64,000 nucleotides of DNA from Gigantopelta aegis (taxonomy: Eukaryota; Mollusca; Gastropoda; Neomphalida; Peltospiridae). Under the pieces are notes generated by a model, which saw only the letters and a program-made list of their open reading frames with translations, searched no databases and was not told the origin of the DNA. Position numbers and translations under genes: made by a program. The stretch lies in the NCBI RefSeq assembly GCF_016097555.1, contig NC_054706.1, forward strand, positions 76,888,254 through 76,952,253. Reading direction: 5' to 3'. Below are positions 12,079-24,900 of this stretch, in pieces (the first letter of the stretch is position 1; every line of letters begins with the position of its first letter).

Positions 12079-12375
12079 GTTAGAGTGATTTTTTAATAAT
12101 ATTTTTTTGGGGCTTGTTTATTATTTTTTCTTTATGTTTACTTTCCACGTATCTGAAACTTTATCCTCATACATTTATCACCACCCCCCAAAAAACAACA
12201 ACAACAACCAACAGACCCAAAAATTACCCCCCCCCCCCCCCCCCCACCAAAAAAAACCCCAACTCCGCTCGTAAATTATATTTACTTTAGTTAGTTTATT
12301 TCAGGTTAAAAAAAGCTAGAAAAAACTAGAAATAAAGCAGCAACGTCAACCACAACAAAAAAAAGACCCCCCCCC

Positions 12376-12407
<32 letters not shown>

Positions 12408-15400
12408 AAAAGGGAAAAAAGATCACCTACAGTATTGAAGAGTGGGTGCTGTTGAATGTCGTTGTGTAACAAAGTGTCAAACTGTTCGAATAGGACTCCT
12501 AGTGGTCCTACACAGCTACAGTATTCAAAAGTACACTCAAATGCATTATATATTATGGCAACATACTCCCCAATATATTACACCCAGCCAACATATTACC
12601 CGTACCCACCATATTAACGATTTGTAAAGCATCATATGATTGAAGTTTCCTCTCCCACAGAGTGTTGTGTAATTGTTGAACGATCCATTCCTTACAAATA
12701 TTAACAGCAGTAGCCTAATTGCAACTTCGTGACAACAAAATATTGCACCGTAACAAGATCCCCCACCATCCTGTTTCTCTGACGTCATGCGCGAAATCTT
12801 ATATATTCTAATGGTGCAAACCACGGTGTATTTGCCATGAACATAAGCTTGCCGGTAATAGAAATATTCAGGGACGTGACTAGCGGGTTTGGGAAAGTTA
12901 CAATCCCCCTTTTTTGTTTTGAAGTCCCCATTTTGTCTAGCTGGTAAAGACCACACTAATATTTAATATTACTTTTGTCCTGATAATTATTTTCCGACTG
13001 TACCCATGTATGGAGATATGACATGGCTATCATGACAAGTTGTCAACAGCTAACTATACAAAGTGTATGATAAAGAGCTATTTTTAGTTTAAAAATTAAT
13101 AAAGATAACAAAGAAAGAAACAAAGAAAACAAAGAAAAAACCGAAAACAACAACAACAATAATAATAATTTAAAAAAAAGAAGAAAAAAAAAGGACAGGC
13201 TTCGCAACGAATGACAAGTGTGTAAATTAGGTAAATAAATATATATTTTTGCATGAAATGAAGTACCATACGAAATTAACTGTTTTATTGCCCGAGCGAA
13301 AGCGATAGTTATAAAACAATTCCCAAACGAGTTTCATAAATTTTGTATGGCACTCACGCGAATGTTATAATTTATTTTTCTTACGCACCCGTTGGTGAGA
13401 ACATCATTCGTTATTTTTTATAACACATAGTGTAAACACACATACGTGCGACAGCATTTTAAAGACATACAACTGGCTGCTCCTACGTGATGAGCAGGTC
13501 ACCAATGCCATATCATCCAATTAAAAAAAAAAAAAAAAAAAAAAATGCACGGTCGAATCGATCAGTCTATGACGCACAAGTTGACCTGAAATTGACTTGT
13601 CTCTGACCCACAAGTTAACTATAAGCGCTAGGGCTGTTGGCCTACATAGGTTTTAGTTGGAAAAGGCGTTTAAATTTATTTTAAAACTGTTTTCTGAAGA
13701 TATGTTAGAAATAGAATACTACATTCGTGTCCTTTAGATACCATTTATTTTACCCCCCTAAACTTTGCACGCCAAAATCTCGAGTCCCTGCTAAAATTCC
13801 CGCACTCGCGTCTGAGATAGCGTGGGAAAATACGATATATTTATGTATCCGTTTATTGTAAACTACATGCATGTGGATAATGAAGAAGTATATATATTAT
13901 ATACATTTATATGTAATTAAATTTCCGTTACATTCATTACAATATAATATCATTCCATTGGTCCAACCGTAGTAACGGGAGTTTGTTCAATTCTCAATGG
14001 ATGTAAATATATCGTTAGGGAACGTCATACCTGATGACGTCATTTTATATTGGTAATTTGTCTTACTGAGCGTTATTGTTTAAAAAACAAAACAAAACAA
14101 AAACAACTTTTAATGTTATTATTAGTAAGTATGTTTCAAATTTAATTATAAATATTGTCTGTTATTTCTTTTACGTTCATCTGGGTATGAACAAAACAAA
14201 AAAAGTTGTACGCAAACTTATGTGAGAACGGGTTCACATACGTTTGCAGATGCTTCGCCGATTCACACAGTTTGCTGATGATTTGTTTTGTTAATACCCC
14301 GATGAAAGTAAAGGAAATAACAGACAATCCTTAAATAATTACAAAATTTCCGCGTTTATACGATTTCCTCAATTGTGATTGGACGACGTCGAATAAAAAC
14401 TGAATGTTATCCTGCGATAAACCTCAGAAAATACGTGATTAGGCCTACGCCAGCTGTGACGTTAAATATTACGTAAAACAGGTTACGGAAAGGACGCTAC
14501 AAACTGATTTATGTACATTTTAACTATATATTTATTATGGTATGTCCAGGCGCTTGTGCATAAACTTTAGAAGATGTTGAGTGGGAGTGGGGTGGGGCTA
14601 AACTGTGGCTAGTGAAATTTATGAGTGGTTAAAACATGCTTCCCTGGAAACAAAAGTATTGAAAAAAGAGAAAACATTTGCTTGATCAAGGGGAGTGTTT
14701 GACCGCCGAAATTATATAAAAACTGTTTGTTATTTTTAATGAATTTGTCGATGTACAACTGTCACAAACTGCATAAAATTGCATAGCGTAGTGGGATTTT
14801 AAACAACATTACGTCAAATGGGATGTCATTAGGCCTACGTAAAGCAACTCATGGGAAGAACGTTAGAATTTGGGATAATAATTAGGTGTAGTTTTAACTA
14901 AATAAGTTATGCTGTTTGTCATTATAAGAATAATTCTTTGTCATTTTGTTGTGAATTTATCGATGTATAACAGTCACAAATTTAGTATAAAATCGTTTCG
15001 CTACGCTACGCGATTGTATACAATTTGTGACAAAGTAAATACGTTATAATGATAAAAATGCCATTTAAGTTGAATTTTGAGGACCGATTTGGTGTTCATT
15101 TTCTGCCATGGATGTATCATTTTTGAATTTTTGTGACTGCGATTGCTGATTATGTTACTGACATTGCTGATTACTGATTACGTGACATACATTGTTGATT
15201 ACATGACTGGCATTGTTGATTACGTGGCATACATTGTTGATTACGTGACATACATTGCTGATTACGTGACTGGCATTGTTGATTACGTGGCAGACATTGT
15301 TGATTACGTGGCATACATTGTTGATTATGTGACTGGCATTGTTGATTTCGTGACAGTCATTGTTAATTACGTGACTTGCATTGCTGATTAAATGAATGAC

Positions 15401-18285
15401 ATTGCTGATTACGTGACTGGCATTGTTGATTACCTGACAGACATTGTTGATTACGTGGCTTACAGTGCTAATTAAATGAATGGCATTGCTGATTACGTGA
15501 CTGACATTGTTGATTACGTGGCTTACAGTGCTGATTAAATGAATGGCATTGCTGATTCCATGACTGACATTGTTGATTACGTGGCTTACAGTGCTGATTA
15601 AATGAATGACATTGCTGATTACGTGACTGACATTGTTGATTACGTTACTGACATTGTTGATTACGTGACAGACATTGTTGATTACGTGGCTTACAGTGCT
15701 GATTAAATGAATGACATTGCTGATTACGTGACTGACATTGTTGATTACGTGACTGACCTTTCTGGGTTTACTTAGCTCAAGGATTCTGGCGCCCGCGGCG
15801 TGGAGGTGGACCTGGCCTTCACGGCGGACGGCGTGGGCATCCTCTTCCACGACATGTCGGTGGATCGACTCACGGACGACTCGGGCTACGTGGCTGATTT
15901 GACCTACGAATACATTTCAAGTCTCGATGTCGCAGCCAAACACTCCTGCAGGTAACTCACTCGAGTCAAGTAGCATTAGTTAAATATTACTGAAGTCGTA
16001 ATCAAACTTATATCAGCCGTATTACATATTATATACAATTCATGGACATTCCTATAATGAAAACATGAAAAGAATATTGTGTCAATATTTTCTAGAATTG
16101 TTATGACCTGCGAGAAAAGTGAAACGATGTTTTAATCATGCAACAGTTGGTCACACAAAGTAAGATACCAAATATTGTAAAATAAAAAGAAAGAAAGAAA
16201 AAAATAATAAAGATACCCAACCCCAAATAAATGTGTACATCTGTTTTCTTTTTCTTTTTTCTTTTTATTTTCAAATCTGATTGGCTAGTGAATAAATATC
16301 ATTTACTAGGCATCATCAAGTGAAGTCTACACTGAGCCCTGGCCTAGTTCTTATAAACAAATTGTATGTGTGTGACGTCATTAGAGATCGAGTGTGGACT
16401 CTTTAAGAGCCGAATTAACAAAGCCTGTTTTTTTTAAACGTAGGTTTCTAAGCATTATAAATGTATGTAGTTCCACGCGTGTAAGACATAAACAGGTGTT
16501 TAAGCATTATAAATGTATGTAGTTCCACGCTTGTAAGACTAAAACAGGTGTTTAAGCATTATAAATGTATGTAGTTCCACGCGTGTAAGACTAAAACAGG
16601 TGTTTAAGCATTATAAATGTATGTAGTTCCACGCGTGTAAGACTAAAACAGGTGTTTAAGCATTATAAATGTATGTAGTTCCACGAGTGTAAGACTAAAA
16701 CAGGATTTTAAGCATTATAAATGTATGTAGTTCCACGCGTGTAACACTAAAACAGGTTTTTAAGCATTATAAATGTATGTAGTTCCACGCGTGTAAGACT
16801 AAAACAGGTTTTTAAGCAGTATAAATGTATGTAGTTCCACGCGTGTAACACTAAAACAGAGTTTGTAAATATGGCCCTAGGCACGGCTGCATTTGCACAA
16901 ACATTATTGGGTTCTTTTTTTTGTTTTCTTTCTTTTTTGTTTTTTTTACATTTATTTAGAGCAATGGGTTGTTTGTGTTTACAGACCGACGTCCGGTGTT
17001 GTGAAGATCCCCAAACTGGAGGAGTGCCTAGAAACGTGCCTGGAACTCGACCTCATGGTTTACATAGACTGTAAGAGCAAACCCAAACAGGTAGTACAGA
17101 CATTTTGTGTTGTATAACAACACCACTAGAGCACATTGATTAATTAATCATCGGCTACTGGATGTCAAACATTTTATCATTTTAACATAGTCTAAGGAAG
17201 GAAACCCGCTACATTTTTCGATTAGTAGCAATGGATCTTTTGTATGCACCATCCCACAGACAGGATCAACATAATATGCTCAGCGTTGGACATCGTAAAC
17301 GTAAGAACAATAAGTGTGTGTCCCAAATATACCACCATATTTTTAAACTGGTAACAACGAACCCCTATCCCACTTTGTTTTCAGTATTTGCCTTGTATTA
17401 TACCTGGCTTTCCTTAGCAGAGATACGAGATAATTTATTTTAATTTATTTTATCACTATAATATTAGTGTATGATATGGAACTATGTTATGTGTTGTCTA
17501 CCAATAATATGCATTTTTTTCGTTTGGTAATGAATTAACGCCATGCTGCCTGACTATAATAATGAAACTTTAATAAAACATTACTCTGTTATCCACTGCA
17601 CAGAGATATATTTTTCCGACCTACTTTACGACTCCCCATTGGGCCTTTTCTCGGTCCAGTAAGTAGTGTATCAAAGCCGTGGCTTGTACTATCCTGCCAG
17701 TGGGATGGTGTATATAAAAGGTCCTATGCTGCTAATCGAAAAGGTTAGCCCACGGAATGGCGTCAGCTGATTTTCTCTCTTATTACCTGTGTTTTCCTTA
17801 ACCTATGTCCGACGCCATATAAAATTAAATAAAAATGTGTTGCATGTGTCTTTAAATAAAACATTTCTTTGGGTTTCTTTCACAATTTGACACCATCAAA
17901 GTAGTGATACTTTAGTAAAATATACACCTTTTTAGAACATACAATTTGTATGGCGTTGTCGTGATATTAGTGTCTCTGACTCTAGACGGTAAAGGTTTTA
18001 TAAACACCAGACCTGGTGTTGACTGCGCAAATTGCATTGGTCTGACCTACATTTGGAGAACATCAATGCTTAACATGACAGACACCGGGTTTAATATGTT
18101 GTGCACATACGACTGGCGATATCAAGTTACACAAATCATTTACCAAAGTTCACTGTGTGCGAGAGTCCGGACCTCACCTCTGATCTCTACAATCTCTGTA
18201 GACATGCGTTATCAGTAGTAGTCTGGTGGTTATCACCGTCACCTTGTTGCAGGATAAAAAAAACAACAAAAAAACAACAACGGAG

Positions 18286-18359
<74 letters not shown>

Positions 18360-18859
18360 GGATGAGGAACAGCGAGAGGGGAGGGAATAATATGTATGCA
18401 TGTATGTGTGTATACATTCATGCATACATACATACATACATACATTCATACATACATAGTACATACATACATACACATACATACAGAGAGACAGACAGAC
18501 AGACATACAGACAGACAATATATAGATATTCATAATCAATACATACTAGCCAGTGCCAGGTTTGCCAACTGTTTCATGCACGTAAGTGGGATCGACCGTG
18601 TAGATTGTAGGCCCCATGCATGTGGTTGAGTTAAAGATCATCCTTTTTATGGATGCCTCAATAGCTCAGAGCGCATCGTGATTAGTCTTTCAATTTGTGG
18701 GCGATTCGGTGTCACAGGTTCGAGTCCCAGCAACGGCATGGAACAATTTGTGAGGCCAGAAAGTATTTAATTATCCCCTGCGCCAGTGCGTTAATATCTA
18801 TGTATGTAACAGTCAACCTTGACCTACATACAATATATAGATATTCATACATCAATACA

Positions 18860-18891
<32 letters not shown>

Positions 18892-18918
18892 CACATACAC
18901 ATACACATACATACATAC

Positions 18919-18957
<39 letters not shown>

Positions 18958-21900
18958 GATATATATATATATGTACATGTATTTATTTGTGTGTGTGGAA
19001 TACTCACATATGATGTTTAAGTTCACCGGTATAAATATTTTATTTGTTGGGCATGCTGAACTTTTAACATGTGATATGCTGATGACACAGCGCTTTTTGC
19101 TGATAATTATGATGACATGCAGAATTTGGTTGCCAGTGCGAATAATTTTTACATGCTCATATACCACTAGAGTTTCGAGCATGTCCGTCCCGAGGCCTGT
19201 CTCTGGATAGCCAGGGACTTGTCCCGAGACAGAAAAAAAAATTAAGCGGACAATTTTGAAATTTACATCCAAAAATTAAATAGTGGGTCTTTAAAATTTT
19301 GATGCGCATCTCTAATTAATATAATTAAATAAAGAAAATTCTACTCATTAAATTTTGTCGCTAAATAGATCGGGTAGTCAAAAAGAAATTAGATAAGATC
19401 GGTGGCCTGACTCGGGATAGGGGGGTGGGGGTGGGGGGTGGGGGTGGGGGGTTGGATTATTGTTGAAAATGAGCAGAATTTTGAAAATAGCAATTAGTAA
19501 AAAAAGTTAATAGAATTTAAAAAAGAAAAGAAAAAAAAGAAGTTACAAGCCAAAAAAAAAAAGAATTGACTGCTCGGTCGAATATTTATATAATTTGGAG
19601 CATTTTAGAAGGACAGTCCAAAAATAAATGAGAGAAAGAAGAGAGGATCGGACTATTTAATAATATTAAAAAAAAGAAGTAATTTCGACATAAACTTTTG
19701 AACGAAGGTCTAAAAGTTTAAAGTCCTATCTATATGTCCACATGAGTGGCCTCGTTAAGGCCGTTAGGGTGCACAGCTTGTAGGGACGAGATGGGTTGCA
19801 TCCCGTCAAGAAAACCCCTAGATTGACGGTCAATAGACATTGAAGGTGTAGTGCTGTGCTGAAATACAGATCTTGAGAAGCCGGATCCGTCTGAACGAGA
19901 GAGAGAATCAGACTAGGGTATAGTCCAGTCGTCATGGGTTGGTATAGTGGTGCGGACGGGCCCGACTTCGAGGATACGAGGTGGTATCACAATAAAACAA
20001 AGTAAAGTCTAGAAAAGAGTAGTAGGGGCCGACCCCGCTTCCTGTTTCTTCTTATAGTGGGGTGGTCAATCTTCCAGTGCTGCTAGGACAGGCTCGGACA
20101 TGTAGAGACTAAACGCGAACAACCGTGGCGTTCTGCAGAATGGCCGTCATACGAGTCACGAAAAAAACAAGTCAACATAGTCAGACGGAGGAATGACGTG
20201 GTGGCGAGGACTCTCGCAAAAATGAATCCAAACTGGTGGTGCAGACTGTTGAAACGAGAAGCGTTCCAGCGTTCAATCAGTTCCAATGACCGCATACATC
20301 CCTGTAGAAAACTTCACTTCGCTGATAAAAACAACAAAGTGAAGGATCCCCAAGTCGAGCCGCGAAATCATGTGCAGTGTGCACAAGCGAAACAAACACG
20401 TCTTACCGCGAGGAGCTCCAGACTGGGAATGGCAGCATTTGAAAATTAAATGTAAATTGTAAAATACAAGTGCTAATTTTCAGTGGTAATAAGAAGGATT
20501 ATTCCAAATTGTTCTGTTTAGGAAACGCACATTTAGATAAGGTAGAAATATACAAATATCTTGGCCTTATATTTCATAAATCCAATGAATTCACTTTTGC
20601 TCGAAAAAAGTTATATGAATCAGCTAAAAAAAATATGTATTTTACACTTAGACAAGGAAAACGTTGTTATCTTTCCATCCAATGCCAACTTAAATTATTT
20701 GATTGTATGGTTTTACCTATTGCTTTATACGGATGTGAAATTTGGGGTTTTGAAAGTTTGTCTTGTATAGAAAAATTGTATATCAAATATTTAAAACTAT
20801 TATTGCCTGTTAGATAATCTACCCCATTATGTATGTTGTATGGAGAACATGGACGCTTTCCAGTAGACATAACAGTAAAAGTAAGAATGATAGGAGTTTG
20901 GAATAGAATGATTACAGGGAAGCAGTCCAAACTATCATTGTTAGTGTACAGAATGTTGTTGAATGATTATGTTACTAATTGTTATGATCATAAATGGATA
21001 TCTTTTATAAAATCGATTTTAGATAATACTGGTTGTACATACATTTGAGTTTATTAATAGTGCTTCGTTGTTAAATCTTTTTATTTCAACAAAACTTATA
21101 AATCAATTTTTGCAAACATGTTATAGTCATATGACAGTTCATCGAAAGCATCTTGTTATAAAATATTTAAAAGCAATATAGCATTTGAAAAATATTTAAC
21201 TTCATTAGAGAAAAAACATTGGTATTCATTGTTACGCTTTAGAGTATCTAACCACAATGTTCCAATAGAGAAAGGTAGATGGATACGTAAACCATTACAC
21301 GATAGATTGTGTGTTTTAATGACACTGGAAATAAATACCATTATATTTTTGCATGTCCATATTTTAACCAAATCAGACTTCGTTCAGTATATACCGAAAT
21401 ATTATCGATCCAATCCAAATACATATAAATTTCACGAATTATTTAATTGTATAAAAACAGGTGTCCTTCGTAAACCAAAAAAAAATCTTTTTTTCTGTAG
21501 ATCATGCGATATTGAAAACAGGGAAGTGGCCCTTGAAATCAGATATTACTACTTTGGTTTTTCCCCTGTGGGTAGATCTGAGTTTAGCCAACGCCATGTC
21601 GTGTCAAAGGCTTGTTGCGTATTAAGCATTAAATTCCTAACTGAAGATATTGCACATACTATTTGTTTTATTGGTGAGACTTTAAGCCTAGATTCCGGAC
21701 TTCATTGTTTTATAAACACAGAGCTAGATGACCATTCCACGTTTGAAGCCATGTTGGTATAATTACGTCACTGCTATTTTGATTGGTTAAATGAAATATA
21801 TCTTAGGTTAGATCGTCTGACGTTTGGTTTATCTTATGATTTATTTGTAGACTGCAGATCTTCTGTGCGGCCTTTTCAAGAAGCATCCCAAGCTATACAA

Positions 21901-24900
21901 CAAGGCGGTTGTGTGTTCTTTCTTCCCTCTTGTCATATACGCGGTGGGTATTTATTTGACAACGTTCCTACAATCCCAGTATATTATGAAACATCATTTT
22001 TAGTATATGTGTACATGTTATTGTATATGTGCATTACATTATATATGTAAATCTTTATCATTTGTTGTTATATTTAGTACTGGTTTTTGTGATATAATTA
22101 TTTTAAAAGCTGTTCATAGTAATTATATTGATCCTTGGTGTCGTGAATTGGAGAAAAATTCTCATGTAAAAGTGGCTAAGCAGGAGCGGATCCAGGGATG
22201 GTGGTGGTGGTGGTGGGGGGGTAGTCCCAGATATCTTCACCACTTCGCTTCCGAATTGTTTTTCTCATATTCAAGAGCGGATGCATGAATCATGTCGGAC
22301 CTTATTAAGTATGTTCTACTGTGTATAGGCCCAGAACGCTGATCCACGAATCATCACTAGTCTCATTAAGTATGTTTTATTGTGTAGGTCCAAGACGCTG
22401 ATCCACAAACCATGACTGGCATCATTAAGTATGTTTTCATGTGTATAGGTCCAGAATGCTGATCCACGAATCATCACTAGTCTCATTAAGTATGTTTTCA
22501 TGTGTATAGGTCCAGAATGCTGATCCACGAATCATCACTAGTCTCATTAAGTATGTTTTCATGTGTATAGGTCCAGAATGCTGATCCACGAATCATCACT
22601 AGTCTCATTAAGTATGTTTTCATGTGTGTAGATCCAGAATGCTGATCCACGAATCATCACTAGTCTCATTAAGTATGTTTTCATGTGTATAGGTCCAGAA
22701 TGCTGATCCACGAATCATCACTAGTCTCATTAAGTATGTTTTCATGTGTATAGGTCCAGAATGCTGATCCACGAATCATCACTAGTCTCATTAAGTATGT
22801 TTTCATGTGTGTAGATCCAGAATGCTGATCCACGAATCATCACTAGTCTCATTATGTATGTTTTCATGTGTGAATGGCCATAATGTCGATCAACGAATCA
22901 CAATCTGATTAAAATTAGTTCTACTGGGTCTACCAGTAGATCTAACAGCATTGCGTGGACTCCCATGTCCAGGTGACATTTCATCTATAAATAACAATTT
23001 TAATATCGACCAATTACACTTTGCGTTTTATAGCGTTATTCGGGAGCATACAAATTCTAAAAATATCGGGCGAGACTATTTATGCAATAGGCGAACTTGT
23101 TGGTCTATTTCAACATTGAAAAAACAGGGGGGAAAGTGCAGTAATAAACTCTGGATTGTATACTAGTATAAACAGATTTTATGGCTATCCATCACGGTTT
23201 TTTGTTTCGTCTTGAAACGAATTTTATATAAAATTTTATATTGCAATTAGTTTCCGGCATACTTCGTAATTCACCCGAATCACCGGCCTCGGTGGCGTCG
23301 TGGTAGGCCATCGGTCTACAGGCTGGTAGGTACTGGGTTCGGATCCCAGTCGAGGCATGGGACTTTTAATCCAGATACCGACTCCAAACCCTGAGTGAGT
23401 GCTCCGCAAGGCTCAATGGGTAGGTGTAAACCACTTGCACCGACCAGTGATCCATAACTGGTTCAACAAAGGTCATGGTTTGTGCTATCCTGCTTGTGGG
23501 AAGTGCAAATAAAAGATCCCTTGCTGCTAATCGGAAAGAGTAGCCCATGTAGTGGCGACAGCGGGTTTCCTCTCAAAATCTGTGTGGTCCTTAACCATAT
23601 GTCTGACGCCATATAACCGTAAATAAAATGTGTTGAGTGCGTCGTTAAATAAAACATTTCTTTCTTTCTTTCTTTCACCCGAATCATTTTGATTGGTCTA
23701 ATGAAAGGTCAACTGGACATGAGCTCCAACGGGCTGCTGTTAGATCCACATGTAATAGTGGAGCTAATTTTAATTAGATTGCACGAATCATGACTGGCCT
23801 CATTATGTTTTATTGTGTGTAGGTCCGGAACACCGATCCACAAATCATGACGGGCCTTGTGTTTTCTCATTTGTAGGTCCAGATGGCTGATTCCCGAATC
23901 ATGACTGGCCTCATTAAGTATGTTTTCTTGTGTGTAGGTCCGGAACGCTGATCCCCGAATCATGACTGGCCAGACTCTGCGGCACTGGGCCCTGCAGTTC
24001 CGGATATATCGCGTGCCCGAGCACGTGACCAAGTGGTGGCACGCCGTCCTGGCCCCGGTGCTCGACGTCATCCTTGAGTGGTCCATCTACTCGTGGGTTT
24101 GGTTCCTGTGTGGAAACTCATTCACCTTGATCTGTAAAGACGACTTGTCCAGGTGCGGGCTGCAACATTAATTAACCACTTCAGTAGTCGCCATTAGGAA
24201 CCATTCTAGACTGGGTCGAAATTCACAAAATAAATAAATAAATATATATACAAAATTTAATAATAAATAAAGATTATAAACAGTGCATGTTCGTGCTAAA
24301 TTTGATGCTCTTTTCTTAGATTCACCCCATTCCCCACCACAGAGATACACCAAATGTATGATTGTATTCTACCAGAATTCAAAACCAAATATTCTAAATA
24401 CAAATAGGCCTAAGAACAAATCAGTGTTTTCACGTGAAGGGTCTAGCACATTATTATATACTCTTTGTATAATAATATTTTGTTCATCATACCGGGATTT
24501 GTCATCCGGTTTTTAGCGTCTCTCTAAGCTTGGTCTTCGCTTAAATTCAGTTAATATATGTGGAGTGCTTTCCCAATGTAATCTTCCTTACGCCCCACTG
24601 TCCTGCAGAAAGTGTGATTTCCCGACACATTTTACATTTTACTATAATTTCTAAGTGAAATCATAGTAGAGTGAAATTTAGTACCGATATTATAAAACTG
24701 CCCATTGGAAGTTTGCAATGGATATAACCCTCTGATTACCACCAGATCTGTTCCCTTGGTATACGGACAGCTACTTCACATATCACTTGTTATCTTCATC
24801 TTGTTTTCTTTTTGTTCTTGTCTTTATTATTAATCTTTTTAAAATTGTTTTTAAAATTCATACATAATTGCTAATATTTTCAGAGAAACGTGCACGTACT

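Noticed and set aside
15155-15850. 231-codon minus-strand frame rich in His-Val-Ile-Asn-Asn
   Set aside because: Shadow of the 21-bp array plus antisense of GDE1 exon 2.
17946-18218. 90-codon frame tested as the missing GDE1 exon
   Set aside because: It has no similarity to the expected segment; the true exon 4 is at 21851-21943.
18650-18800. A functional tRNA gene
   Set aside because: A B box is present, but the stems do not form a cloverleaf that I can draw; it reads as a SINE head. The same applies to 23281-23360.
22318-22890. Could the regular array be a CRISPR?
   Set aside because: Units are contiguous 61-bp tandem repeats without unique spacers, in a eukaryotic intron, and they derive from an exon border.
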